A program made the position numbers and the translations under genes. DNA of 64,000 nt from Propionibacteriaceae bacterium. Its GTDB lineage: Bacteria > Actinomycetota > Actinomycetes > Propionibacteriales > Propionibacteriaceae. Below the pieces are notes generated by a model. That model did no database searches. It was not told the DNA's origin and saw only the letters and a list, made by a program, of their open reading frames with translations. Positions 19,952-28,407 of this stretch are shown here, in pieces; positions within the stretch are counted from its first letter, which is position 1; each line of letters opens with the position of its first letter. The DNA is taken from NCBI GenBank assembly GCA_031261485.1, contig JAISJO010000091.1, forward strand, positions 1 through 64,000, read 5' to 3'.

Positions 19952-20155
19952 ATGACCACTATCGACACCAGCAGGTACCGCTACATTCCCGGTGTCAGCG
20001 AAGTCGGGGACATCGATCTCGACGTGACTGTCATCCATGACCAAAGTGGGCGAAGGGTGACCGAGGCCGATGCCCGCCGCGACAGCCAGGAAGCCGAACG
20101 CCGCTATCGTGCCGGACTAGTCCCCGGAAGCAAGCCCCCTCGGCAGGAAAGCTGA
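19952..20155 (+). CDS. small hypothetical protein (67 aa)
   Basis: ATG 19952 follows AAGGAGAAG at good spacing and opens a 67-codon frame (MTTIDTSRYRYIPGVSEVGD). It is hydrophilic, with no signal peptide or helix span. The longer 192-aa track ORF in the same frame starts inside the YwaF gene and its N-terminal part is a shadow. I do not recognise the family. Charged C-terminal residues (RRDSQEAERRYRAG) suggest a short helix. Confidence 0.6.
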   Translation: MTTIDTSRYRYIPGVSEVGDIDLDVTVIHDQSGRRVTEADARRDSQEAERRYRAGLVPGSKPPRQES

Positions 20156-20165
20156 CAGGTAACCC

Positions 20166-21596
20166 TTACTTCTGTGGGCTGAAACCAAGGTGTGACACAA
20201 AGCGCATTATCGCCTGTTTGGCATCTGTGTACGGCGGGTACACAATCCCCAGCGTGTCAGGGTGCAGCGGTTTGGAGACCACGGGTTTGTCGTGCGTGAA
20301 GGTGTCGAAACTGCGGCGACCATGGTAATTGCCCATGCCGCTGTTTCCTGTACCCCCAAAAGGCAAGCGAGACGAAACTAAATGCCCATTTGTCATGCCG
20401 AAAACCAAGGCCCCGGAGTTCGTCTGGTACTGGAACTGCGCCCGCACCCTCCGAGAGGAAGAAAAGACATACAGCGCCAGAGGCCGGGGCCGCGCGTTGA
20501 TGAAGGCGATGGCTTCGCTGGCGTTCTTGACGGCCAATATCGGAAGGACCGGCCCGAAAATCTCCTCGCCCATCACCGGATCATCGCCGGACACACCGCC
20601 AAGCATGGTTGGCTCAATGTAACGGGTCTTGGCGTCGCGCCTGCCGCCATGAAGGATTGTCCCAGAAGAATCGATCAGCCCTGTGACGCGCTCGAAGTGG
20701 CGGTCATTGACGATACGTGAGTAGTCGGGGCTCTTCGATGGGTCCTCGCCGTACATCCGAGTCGCCGCCCTATGAAGCTCATCGGCCAGCGGACGTACAA
20801 GGTTTTCCGTTGTCAGAATGTAATCGGGAGAAACGCAGGTTTGGCCGGAGTTGGTGAATCGCCCCCACGCTATCCGGTCGGCAGTGACCCCCAGGTCCAC
20901 CGACGAGTCCACAAAGACAGGTGATTTCCCGCCCAATTCCAGCGTCACAGGAGTCAAGTGTTGAGCCGCAGCACTCATGACTGTGCGCGCCAAAGCGGGA
21001 GAGCCAGTGAAGAAGATATGGTCGAACTCTTGCTCCAAAATGGCCGTGTTCATTGCCGAGCCGCCGTTGAGAATCTGGACGGTGTCCGAATCCAGATAGC
21101 GCGGAATGAGCTTGGTGATGAGCTCCGACGTGTTCGGTGAATGGTTGCTTGGCTTGAGCAATACTCGATTGCCGGCGGCGAGTGCGCCAGCAAGAGGCTC
21201 AAGGAGCAATAACACAGGGTAGTTCCAAGGAGCAATGATGAGTACGACGCCCTTGGGTTCCTTCACGACCTTGCCCGACGCGGGAAGCAGCAGAAACGGC
21301 AGAGCCACCGGGCGAGAGGTCATCCAACCACGGAGGCGGTGAAGGATGAAATCGATCTCAGAGATGGCCAGGTTGATTTCCATCAGGAACGTCTCAGAAG
21401 GGGCCTTACCAGTGTCGTCATGTACAGCGGCGGCTAGATCGTCGGCGTTGTCAGCCAGTAAGTGTCGTAGTGCCCTCAGGTTGCGCACACGCTGGCGATG
21501 GCTCGGATAGGGATGCTTGCCATAGGCGTCTCGTAGGGTTGTTACCGCTTGCTGTGCGGCAAATCGCGTGTCCTCTGGAACGTGCATGTCCGTCAT
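20166..21596 (-). CDS. aldehyde dehydrogenase (class 3-like)
   Basis: This 476-residue NAD(P)-dependent aldehyde dehydrogenase oxidises aldehydes to acids. The general-base glutamate sits in TLELGGKSPVFVD and the catalytic cysteine in NSGQTCVSPDY. VVLIIAPWNYPVLLLLEPLAGALAAGN-like sequence is the dinucleotide-binding core. Length and the C-terminal region resemble class 3/fatty-aldehyde dehydrogenases. It overlaps the upstream short-chain dehydrogenase by 4 bp, so both are cotranscribed and may act on the same alcohol/aldehyde substrate. Confidence 0.93.
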   Translation of the reverse strand: MTDMHVPEDTRFAAQQAVTTLRDAYGKHPYPSHRQRVRNLRALRHLLADNADDLAAAVHDDTGKAPSETFLMEINLAISEIDFILHRLRGWMTSRPVALPFLLLPASGKVVKEPKGVVLIIAPWNYPVLLLLEPLAGALAAGNRVLLKPSNHSPNTSELITKLIPRYLDSDTVQILNGGSAMNTAILEQEFDHIFFTGSPALARTVMSAAAQHLTPVTLELGGKSPVFVDSSVDLGVTADRIAWGRFTNSGQTCVSPDYILTTENLVRPLADELHRAATRMYGEDPSKSPDYSRIVNDRHFERVTGLIDSSGTILHGGRRDAKTRYIEPTMLGGVSGDDPVMGEEIFGPVLPILAVKNASEAIAFINARPRPLALYVFSSSRRVRAQFQYQTNSGALVFGMTNGHLVSSRLPFGGTGNSGMGNYHGRRSFDTFTHDKPVVSKPLHPDTLGIVYPPYTDAKQAIMRFVSHLGFSPQK

Positions 21597-22426
21597 TTTT
21601 CAACCTTACCTTGGCGTCCTTGGAAATTGTCCATGGCGTGGTTCAGACCAAGGAAATTCAGAACATGGTCGGAGACAATGGGCGGGCTGAGCTTGGCCAA
21701 GGCGGTCAGAACGATGAAACGAGGCATCATCAGTCGTTGCCGGTCGCATTCAATGAAGCGCAGGATGCGCTTGACCGCGTACTCGGGAGACAGAATAGGC
21801 AACAGTGCCGGGAACTTGGTTGTGACTCCGTCGAACATGCCGGTGCTGATGTAATACGGGGTGACCGTCAGCGTGGAGATGTCGGCCGCACCATTCTCTT
21901 TGTGGTCGCGTGTGAGTTCGGCCCGCAGCGCGTCCATGAAGCCGACGGCCGCGAACTTGCTCGCCGAATAGTCAGTCATGCTGGCTGGGGCGATGAGCCC
22001 GGCAGCAGAGGCAGTGGTCACAATCTTGGCCCGCGAACGCTTCCGCAAATAGGGCAGGAACGCCCGAGTCACCCAAAACAGCGAGAGAGTATTCACTCCC
22101 AATGTTCGTTCAATCTGTTCGTCCGTGAGCTCGCTCAGGGGACGACCGGACACGACTCCAGCATTGTTGATAATGATGTCAACGCGCCCAAAATCAGCCG
22201 CCACCTGGTCAGCGGCTTTCTTAACCGCTTCCTTGTCGGTCACGTCTACCTGGTAGAAACGGGCCTGATCCCCGACTTCGGCTCGAACCGATTCCCCGTT
22301 GACGGCATCGATATCCCATATGGCGACCCGCGCACCCCGCTGTGCCGCGCCTATCGCCAGGAGTCGTCCCATGCCCAAGCCAGCGCCAGTGATGACAACG
22401 ACTTTGTTCACAAATGATGTACTCAT
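21593..22426 (-). CDS. short-chain dehydrogenase/reductase
   Basis: This classical SDR of 277 residues has the cofactor motif VITGAGLGMGR near the N-terminus, NNAGVV in the middle, and the catalytic S...YSASK (TDYSASKFAAVGF). After the core the C-terminus carries a hydrophobic extension, as in membrane-associated SDRs of the DHRS/retinol type. ATG 22426 follows GGAGAGG, and the 11-residue upstream extension in the track is unlikely. It is the first gene of a two-gene unit with the aldehyde dehydrogenase. Substrate unknown. Confidence 0.9.
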   Translation of the reverse strand: MSTSFVNKVVVITGAGLGMGRLLAIGAAQRGARVAIWDIDAVNGESVRAEVGDQARFYQVDVTDKEAVKKAADQVAADFGRVDIIINNAGVVSGRPLSELTDEQIERTLGVNTLSLFWVTRAFLPYLRKRSRAKIVTTASAAGLIAPASMTDYSASKFAAVGFMDALRAELTRDHKENGAADISTLTVTPYYISTGMFDGVTTKFPALLPILSPEYAVKRILRFIECDRQRLMMPRFIVLTALAKLSPPIVSDHVLNFLGLNHAMDNFQGRQGKVEK

Positions 22427-22555
22427 CCATTCCTCTCCTGCACAACCAGGGTACGGCAATACTGGGTCCCCGCTTTCCCCGACTCAGCCTCTACTAATTC
22501 TACCTGGGGAGAGGTGTCTTCGAGGGGAGTGATAGTTGCTCGTCAGATGGGGCAA

Positions 22556-24730
22556 CTACCACGTACCTCCGCCGGAACCGGAGGAACCGCCGCCCGAACT
22601 GCCGGAGGAACCTGAACCGCCGGAACCGCCAGATGACGAACTTGAGGAGCCACCGCCCGAGGACGTGCTCCAGATTCCACCAGACCCACTCGACCACGTT
22701 GAAGGTTTGTAGCGCGCGGACTCGGAGATGGAGTGCATCGACCGTGTGAACTCCCCGGCATTGAACGTTCCGCCCCCAGACCCATACCAGACAGAGGTGG
22801 CGGTCGTCAGGCCTTTGCCCAGGGCCTCTTGGAAGACCTTCGCCCAGCGGTCCACGCAATCGAAGCCGATGGCGTAAGGCAGGTAGCGCGAGAAAATGTC
22901 ACTTCGCTCTTCCCATGCGATTTGGTCGGCTTCAGCAGTTGCTAAATACTTCTTGAAGCCCAGCACTTGTGCCGCCATTGCTGAGCCAGCGGGGGTACGG
23001 ACAGGCATCCTTGGCGCTATGACGATGCAGCCTACGCCGAAGGCCGCGACTCCCAACCCGACCAGTCCCCATCCTGCGTGCCCGAAGTACCCCATGACAA
23101 GGCCAATAAGCAAGGAGACTGGAAGCGCCAGCCAGATCATCTTCCGCCCAAGGCTCCTCCACCAGGCCGGAATCTTCTCCGGGGTCTTCTTGTAATAGCC
23201 CTCTTTGACAAGCATGGTGTTGATTTGTCCGACAACGATTGATAGTTTCGGGCCGACTACGGAATCGACGAGTTCGTGTGCCTGGGCGGTTGCCTCTGAT
23301 TCGCGCCGACGTTTTGCCGCGAAGACAAAGCCCAGAACAATACAAACAATGGCGAGTGTGAGCGGCACGAGGAAGAGCCAGATCCACCCTGGCGCGCGAT
23401 ACGTGAGGATGCCGCCGAGGATCAGGAAGGGAATGACCAGGAGCATCAACCAGGCAGCGGCGAGGTTCCATCGGGAACGCACTGTGCGTGGTCCGTCTTT
23501 GGACGCGACAAGGGGGTACGCTTTCCCGCCCGACCTGAAGAGAGCATTGAGAACGGCAGTCTCGTGCTTCTCCAGGCCCACCCACGGTCGCGTGGTGAGA
23601 TGGAGGGTGAAGTCCTTGCCCCCATCAATCGGCGTGATGGTGAGGTAATTCCTCACGGCGAGGTCAACAATGGTTGCTGTCACATCCCGCATATCGGCCT
23701 TTTCCCTAGCCAAGGCACATGCGAGCGCCGGGGAGATATCCTGCGGCGGCGTGAAGAACACTGGCGGGTTTCGCGTCTCCTTTCGCACAATCGCGGCGTC
23801 TCCGGTCGATGTGGAGTCCTTCTCACGGAAAGGCGCCTGACCTGGGACTTCTCCGGCATACTGCTGGTCGCGCCCGCGTCGGGCCAGGAGAACGGCGCCG
23901 ACGACCGCAAGAAGCACAGACAATGCTCCGGCGCCATATCCGACAGGGTCCGGTTTCCAGGCGAGCTTGCCGGGAAGTGTGGCCCGCAAGACCGCCGGGC
24001 TATCTGGGAAAGTGTCTGCGGGGAAACCAAGGAACACGGTCAGGTTGCCGTATGCCGGCAATGTGTCAGTGTGAAAGAACGTCGCGGGTCCGTCAGTGTG
24101 GAAGTCGGCACACTCGTCGTCGGACCCGACCCCACCGGTCATCCAGCAATTGGTCGCAGTCGCAACCATGGGAGTGGTTTGGATGACGACGCTCAGGTTC
24201 TGAATCTCCATGGCCCAACCCGCGCCCGATCCCCCCAGGATGTTCCAATACAGCTCGTCAAGTCCCGATTCCGGGTTGCGTGTGTTCATCACGTCGGCGA
24301 TGGTGTACTCCACGTTGTACGTCTGCGTGCCCGAGACCAGGGTGTCGGGATCACCCACCCTGACTCGCAAGATCCCATTCGAGACGGTCTGTGTGAAATC
24401 TGTCGGCGCACCAGTGTCCGATGTGACCGAGACAATGTCATAGTCGTACTTCCGAATCCAGCCAGCATCAAAGTCCGTGCCCTCGTAAGGCTGAGAGACG
24501 ACAAAGCTCAGGTAAGGTCCGTGCCCCTGCGTGGCGTAGGCCACGTCGAAGCTATTGACCACGCTGACCGTCCCCTTGGCATTCACGAAAGCAGAAATGT
24601 CCATCCGCGTGATCTGGTCGTGGGCGTCCGCATTCGCAGCGGGAACCGTGAGAAATCCTAGGAAGAGAGAAGCAAACACAGCGATTGTTCTGGACAGTCG
24701 TTTAGCCATGCCTCCAGTGTAAGGGGTCAT
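22556..24730 (-). CDS. DUF2207 membrane protein with Gly/Ser-rich tail
   Basis: This is an exported membrane protein of about 724 residues. A signal peptide (RLSRTIAVFASLFLGFLTVPAANA) precedes a ~220-residue extracellular DUF2207 domain. Then come a transmembrane helix, a cytoplasmic or linker part, two or more further hydrophobic segments, and a Gly/Ser-rich tail ending SGSGGGTW. ATG 24730 has AAGG at suitable spacing. An alternative ATG at 24709 has GGAGG only one base away. The family is widespread in Firmicutes and Actinomycetota and has no established function. Confidence 0.88.
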   Translation of the reverse strand: MTPYTGGMAKRLSRTIAVFASLFLGFLTVPAANADAHDQITRMDISAFVNAKGTVSVVNSFDVAYATQGHGPYLSFVVSQPYEGTDFDAGWIRKYDYDIVSVTSDTGAPTDFTQTVSNGILRVRVGDPDTLVSGTQTYNVEYTIADVMNTRNPESGLDELYWNILGGSGAGWAMEIQNLSVVIQTTPMVATATNCWMTGGVGSDDECADFHTDGPATFFHTDTLPAYGNLTVFLGFPADTFPDSPAVLRATLPGKLAWKPDPVGYGAGALSVLLAVVGAVLLARRGRDQQYAGEVPGQAPFREKDSTSTGDAAIVRKETRNPPVFFTPPQDISPALACALAREKADMRDVTATIVDLAVRNYLTITPIDGGKDFTLHLTTRPWVGLEKHETAVLNALFRSGGKAYPLVASKDGPRTVRSRWNLAAAWLMLLVIPFLILGGILTYRAPGWIWLFLVPLTLAIVCIVLGFVFAAKRRRESEATAQAHELVDSVVGPKLSIVVGQINTMLVKEGYYKKTPEKIPAWWRSLGRKMIWLALPVSLLIGLVMGYFGHAGWGLVGLGVAAFGVGCIVIAPRMPVRTPAGSAMAAQVLGFKKYLATAEADQIAWEERSDIFSRYLPYAIGFDCVDRWAKVFQEALGKGLTTATSVWYGSGGGTFNAGEFTRSMHSISESARYKPSTWSSGSGGIWSTSSGGGSSSSSSGGSGGSGSSGSSGGGSSGSGGGTW

Positions 24731-24791
24731 CGCGCGCGCCTTGTCACTCCTGTTTGGGGCAGGGAGGTGCTGATTGTCGACCAGATTTCCT

Positions 24792-24873
24792 GTCATCCTG
24801 CGCCCGTCAGATGGATTCTGCGACCGAGCCTGTGCTGCGCGAAGCCGCAGTGCGCAGAATGACGGCAGGTGTC
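24792..24873. repeat. REP-like inverted repeat, long form
   Basis: GTCATCCTGCGC and GCGCAGAATGAC form imperfect 12-bp arms around internal copies of the same ATTCTGCG theme. It lies between the DUF2207 promoter and the FMN-reductase stop. It is related to the hairpins at 15448 and 44801. The sequence CAGATGGATTCTGCGAC is shared with the 44794 copy. Confidence 0.7.
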
Positions 24874-24909
24874 AATCAGTCTTTCCCAGGGATTCTGCGA
24901 AGGTGGGGC

Positions 24910-25536
24910 TCACTTGGCCGGACGCTGGTACAACTGCTTCGTTGTCAGACCATGCTTCTTGGCCAGTTTCCGCCACTCGCTATGGGCCGATAATTGGTAG
25001 ACGAACCGAGGCAGGTTCGAGGTGATGAACACGTCTTCACCGATGGCGCCCTTCGCCACGGCATCAGCAAAGTCATCTAGCGCCTTGTCGAGTGGGCGCA
25101 GCGGCCACGAGTCCATGGGCACAGCGGTGATCACTCCACCCGCGCCAACGCCCAAGCCTTGCCCCCATGTCAGGCCGTACCGAGCGCAGAAGTTTCGCAG
25201 TATCTCCAGGGCAACCGCGTTCTGACGCCCTTCGTAAAAACCATTGTTCACGACGGCATAGACCTTTGCCCCTGGCGCGGCAGCCGACAGGGCCCCGCCT
25301 TGCGTGTCCAGGAGGCGCAGTAAGTGTGAAGGGATACTGTCAACATACAGGGGAAAGACCAAGACAATGGCATCACTCATGGTTGCGGTCTCGACCACTT
25401 TCGGGCCAGCCCACAAGGCCGCATGGCACACCGTACACTCCGCATTGGGGCCCAGTTTGCTCTGAAAAGCCTTGATGATGAGTTCGGAGGCGCTGCCCCT
25501 GGCCTTGGGACTGCCGTTGATGATGGTGATTTTCAT
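24910..25536 (-). CDS. NADPH-dependent FMN reductase / flavodoxin-fold oxidoreductase
   Basis: This 208-residue flavodoxin-like protein shows the FMN phosphate-loop NGSPKARGSASELI at the N-terminus. AIVLVFPLYVDSIPSHLLRLLD is the typical beta-strand plus loop around the isoalloxazine ring, and FYEGRQNAVALEIL follows. The substrate is not predictable. It overlaps the upstream flavodoxin-like gene by 4 bp, so the two are cotranslated and may work as a pair. Confidence 0.82.
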   Translation of the reverse strand: MKITIINGSPKARGSASELIIKAFQSKLGPNAECTVCHAALWAGPKVVETATMSDAIVLVFPLYVDSIPSHLLRLLDTQGGALSAAAPGAKVYAVVNNGFYEGRQNAVALEILRNFCARYGLTWGQGLGVGAGGVITAVPMDSWPLRPLDKALDDFADAVAKGAIGEDVFITSNLPRFVYQLSAHSEWRKLAKKHGLTTKQLYQRPAK

Positions 25537-26075
25537 GGCAAAGCCCCAACAGCTTCTTGGGGTGAGCCATAGAAGTCAACGGAGTAGTTCTCGGGTTCGA
25601 AATTGATCATGTTTGCTCTTACCAACTTGCGGGCAGTCGCCACTTCTTGCTCGGTCGCGTCCCCATAGAAGAGGTAATGGAAGTCTGGTCGCTTGTCGTA
25701 GCGCAACCCATGATGCATTTCCTTGTGCGTGGTTCTGAAGAACGGCAGGAGGATGCCGATGCTGCGGTCCAATACCGCCTTGACATCGGGAGACAGACCG
25801 CCGAAAACCAGGCGGCTGACAACATAGAAGTTCTCATGCCTGGAGAACAGTCCCGCGAATTCACTGCCGCGATCCTTCAGAACGCATGTGCCCGGGGTTC
25901 TCAGCCAACACCCAAAACAACCCATACAGTAGTGAACGGCAGGCAATGCTGAAAACACCGCGAAAGAAGCCGAGTCGCCGGGCAGAAGATCAGCCGCCTG
26001 AAGAGCAGGCAGGTCGTGCAGAACCAGCGTGCTTTTCGTCTGTGCTCCTTCGCCCATGTATGAATCATGCCACAA
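25533..26075 (-). CDS. atypical flavodoxin-like protein with CxxCxxC motif
   Basis: This 180-residue protein has CMGCFGCWLRTPGTC near residue 55, a cysteine pattern of iron-sulfur flavoproteins and some NAD(P)H reductases. VVSRLVFGGLSPDVKAVLDR resembles the following flavin-loop region. The N-terminus lacks the usual (N/T)GSPR-type phosphate loop. Neither possible start (26075 or 26057) has a clear ribosome-binding site. It overlaps the normal FMN reductase downstream by 4 bp. It may be a cofactor-poor partner or a scaffold of that enzyme, but this is inference. Confidence 0.62.
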   Translation of the reverse strand: MWHDSYMGEGAQTKSTLVLHDLPALQAADLLPGDSASFAVFSALPAVHYCMGCFGCWLRTPGTCVLKDRGSEFAGLFSRHENFYVVSRLVFGGLSPDVKAVLDRSIGILLPFFRTTHKEMHHGLRYDKRPDFHYLFYGDATEQEVATARKLVRANMINFEPENYSVDFYGSPQEAVGALP

Positions 26076-26141
26076 CGAAGCCAGTTGCGTTCAGTTCGGC
26101 CTCCACGACTGCCTGTATCCTGTTGATAAGGAGGAACAGTG

Positions 26142-26696
26142 ATGTCTCGTTCTCGCACGTGGGTGATCCCGATTGTGCTCTTGGTGGGCGTGGCCGTGGT
26201 CGCGGCAGTAGCTGCCTACAACTTCCGAGACCGAATCCACTTCGGCACGGACAGCCGCACAGTTGACCGAGTGTACGTTTCTTACAATGATGGCTCTGCG
26301 AACTGTGAGTCTTACCCCTTTTACCGCATCGACTTGACCGACGCGACTTTCTGGGACGGTACCTGCCCTGACGGCGAGTGGCGGCATATCGACGTCGATA
26401 CCTCCGCTGGCTCGTCGGCCGAGACGGAAGGGTTCTTGTATGGGCGGGCCCTTTCGGATGATGAAGTGGCGGCCTTCCGGGCGGCTCTTCAGGGGGCCCA
26501 TGTGAACGCCTGGAAACCGCAGTACGGCAACTGCCAGGACGGCGGAGGGTGGCGGATGGAGTTTGTCTATACCAATGGCGATGTGGAATCAACGGGTGTG
26601 GAGTATTGCTCCACTAACGAGCATCCCCATAGCGACTACGAACCTCCCAATAGCGCCACCGTGCATGCGGCGATCAGGGCCATAACTGGCCCCTGA
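26142..26696 (+). CDS. membrane-anchored or exported hypothetical protein
   Basis: The 184-residue protein has one N-terminal hydrophobic helix (WVIPIVLLVGVAVVAAVAAY) and no lipobox or obvious cleavage site, so it is probably a type II anchored protein. The outside part has four cysteines in small hydrophilic contexts (ANCESY, GTCPDG, GNCQDG, EYCSTN), which may pair as two disulfides. ATG 26142 follows AAGGAGG. The track start at 26139 is three bases upstream. I do not recognise the family. Confidence 0.75.
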   Translation: MSRSRTWVIPIVLLVGVAVVAAVAAYNFRDRIHFGTDSRTVDRVYVSYNDGSANCESYPFYRIDLTDATFWDGTCPDGEWRHIDVDTSAGSSAETEGFLYGRALSDDEVAAFRAALQGAHVNAWKPQYGNCQDGGGWRMEFVYTNGDVESTGVEYCSTNEHPHSDYEPPNSATVHAAIRAITGP

Positions 26697-26714
26697 GTTC
26701 GCGCACGTTCGGAC

Positions 26715-27194
26715 CTAGTCCTGAAGCAGTTTTTCGATGTCCGCCGTCATGGCCTCTGGCGTCTTCGTAGAACCAAACCGCTTGACGACCTCGCCGCTTG
26801 GATTGACAAGGAACTTTGTGAAGTTCCATTTGATGTTCGGGTTGCCGACGCCGCCGCGCTGAGCCTTGAGGTACGTGTACAGCGGGCTCTCGTTGTCCCC
26901 GTTGACGTCGATTTTCCCGAACTGCGGGAAGGTCGTGTGGAATTTCGCTGAGCAGAACTCGTGTATCTCGGCATTCGTGCCCGGCGCCTGCTGACCAAAC
27001 TGGTTGCAGGGGAAGGCCAGTATCTCGAAGCCTTTGTCCCGGTACGTGTCATACAACTGTTGCAACCCGGCAAGCTGCGGAGTGAAACCACAGTGTGTTG
27101 CGATGTTGACGATCAGGAGCACCTTGCCAGCGTATTCCGAGAGCGAAACCTCCCGCTCGTCCACGTCCTTGACCGTAAAATCGTAAATGTTCAT
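26715..27194 (-). CDS. glutathione peroxidase family (thiol peroxidase)
   Basis: The 159-residue thioredoxin-fold peroxidase has NIATHCGFTPQ (peroxidatic cysteine, not selenocysteine), FPCNQFG and KWNFTKFLV, the three family signatures. Bacterial members with Cys in FPCNQF generally use thioredoxin as reductant, so that is more likely than glutathione here. ATG 27194 follows AAAGGAGA. The 8 upstream residues in the track are doubtful. Confidence 0.93.
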   Translation of the reverse strand: MNIYDFTVKDVDEREVSLSEYAGKVLLIVNIATHCGFTPQLAGLQQLYDTYRDKGFEILAFPCNQFGQQAPGTNAEIHEFCSAKFHTTFPQFGKIDVNGDNESPLYTYLKAQRGGVGNPNIKWNFTKFLVNPSGEVVKRFGSTKTPEAMTADIEKLLQD

Positions 27195-27270
27195 ATCACT
27201 CTCCTTTTGAATAGCCATTCGTGATGCACTCTCTCAATTATAGAACTTCCCCTCCGAGGCGAGTGTCTGA

Positions 27271-27525
27271 TTATGCGAGGTCGGCTGGCGGGTGGAGGAG
27301 GAACTCGTCAAGGGACAGGTGTCGTGCGCCGTCGCGGTCTTGGGTGATGGGGTCCATGCTGATGACAAAACGAGGGTAGCCGTCAGTCAAGGTGGAAAAG
27401 GCCCCAAACTCGCGGGTGGCGACATCGGATGTGGCGATCAGATAGGCGACCTGGATGTAACGGGGACTTCCATCTTTGACCGCGATGAAGTCGATTTCAC
27501 CCGTCGGATCAGAGCCGTGTCCCCC
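27271..27525 (-). pseudogene. C-terminal remnant of a DUF4143 ATPase
   Basis: Reading the minus strand in the frame that stops at TAA 27271-27273 gives a ~75-residue tail. It contains GEIDFIAVKDGSPRYIQVAY, VATREFGAFSTL and RDGARHLSLDEFLLH. This is the end of AAA_14/DUF4143 ATPases, where the nuclease-like C-terminal part carries this pattern. An in-frame TAG lies just upstream and there is no room for the ATPase domain, so about 80% of the gene has gone. It is not listed as an ORF on this strand. A complete family member lies at 41272. Confidence 0.8.
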
Positions 27526-27539
27526 GTCCTAGCAACTCC

Positions 27540-27638
27540 TTCCATTACGCTGGAAGAATGTGCCCAAACGAGGAAGTTCTTCCAGCGTAGTGGAATTATC
27601 GTGCGGTCATCGGACTTTCTTCCAACACGATGGAAGAA
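27540..27638. repeat. three TTCCA-N6-TGGAA palindromes at exact 40-bp spacing
   Basis: TTCCA-N6-TGGAA occurs at 27540-27555, 27580-27595 and 27620-27635, with starts exactly 40 bp apart. Copies 1 and 3 read TTCCAnnACGnTGGAAGAA forward. Copy 2 reads the same in reverse, and copies 1 and 2 differ at one base over 19. The array lies between the ATPase remnant and the TetR promoter. Confidence 0.88.
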
Positions 27639-27668
27639 TCCATGGCAAGTGTGAGGCGACCCAGTAGA

Positions 27669-27697
27669 TTGACTGAACTCATTCAATGACTTACACT
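27669..27697 (+). promoter_or_regulatory. TetR promoter with overlapping operator
   Basis: TTGACT (27669-27674) and TACACT (27692-27697) are spaced 17 bp. The 18-bp palindromic sequence TTGACTGAACTCATTCAA (27669-27686) covers the -35 and most of the spacer. It matches a second copy at 28364 in 15 of 18 positions, so it is a strong candidate site for the TetR protein. Confidence 0.72.
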
Positions 27698-27728
27698 CGA
27701 AATATGCCCACAGAGAGGGGACGCGACT

Positions 27729-28313
27729 GTGTCAAGAGTGACTAAGCCAGTTGAGGAGCGTCGGCAAGAGATAATCGACACTGCGCAACGTCTGTTCAAG
27801 GCCAACGGCTTCGACAAGACGCAGGTGGCAGACATTTCCAAAGCCATGAACACCGCCCAGGGACTCGTTTACCATTACTTCAAGTCAAAAACAGACATTC
27901 TCTATGCAGTTATCGATGCAATGGCGGCGGAACAGTCTCTCAAGACGAGCAAGATATTGTCTCAAAGCGACGGTTCCGCGCTTGAGAAGATGACACTGCT
28001 CTTCAACACCAGGCCCGATTTTGAGGACCTCGACACCTTGGTCTCAAGCCTCAAGAGCGACAGGGCCGTCCTCGAGTATTGCTCGAACAAGATGACGGCG
28101 TCCGCCATGCCGGTTCTGCTCTCGCTCATCGAGTCTGGGAATGAAGACGGATCCTGGACCTGTGAATACCCGAGAGAGACCGCTGTGTTCATTCTGCAAG
28201 GGCTTTCCGGGTTGGTTGAACTCATCTACTCTTCGACAAAAGACGACTCCAGGGTGAAGACCTTCACAAACTTCATTTTCCGCATCCTCGACTCGGGAGC
28301 ATCCCCGAAGTAA
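27729..28313 (+). CDS. TetR/AcrR-family regulator of the downstream ABC operon
   Basis: The 194-residue protein has a typical N-terminal helix-turn-helix (QVADISKAMNTAQGLVYHYFKSKTDILYAVID) and an all-helical C-terminal domain. GTG 27729 follows GAGAGGGG. It lies 94 bp before a two-ATPase ABC exporter on the same strand. A shared palindromic operator in front of both indicates that it controls itself and the transporter, in the manner of local efflux repressors. Codon use looks less GC-rich than in the nuo genes. Confidence 0.93.
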   Translation: MSRVTKPVEERRQEIIDTAQRLFKANGFDKTQVADISKAMNTAQGLVYHYFKSKTDILYAVIDAMAAEQSLKTSKILSQSDGSALEKMTLLFNTRPDFEDLDTLVSSLKSDRAVLEYCSNKMTASAMPVLLSLIESGNEDGSWTCEYPRETAVFILQGLSGLVELIYSSTKDDSRVKTFTNFIFRILDSGASPK

Positions 28314-28363
28314 GCACGCAAGTCTAGGCACGATGGCCGAGACGGTTCTCGCGTGCCAAGACT

Positions 28364-28381
28364 TTGAATGAATTCAATCAA
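28364..28381 (+). promoter_or_regulatory. operator copy upstream of ABC exporter
   Basis: TTGAATGAATTCAATCAA is a near-perfect 18-bp palindrome (half-site TTGAnTGAA) 27 bp before the first ATPase gene. Its first six bases can serve as a -35 (TTGAAT), the same arrangement as at 27669. A matching -10 around 28387-28392 is weak. Confidence 0.7.
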
Positions 28382-28407
28382 ACCATCAACTAGTAGGAGA
28401 CTCGGCA

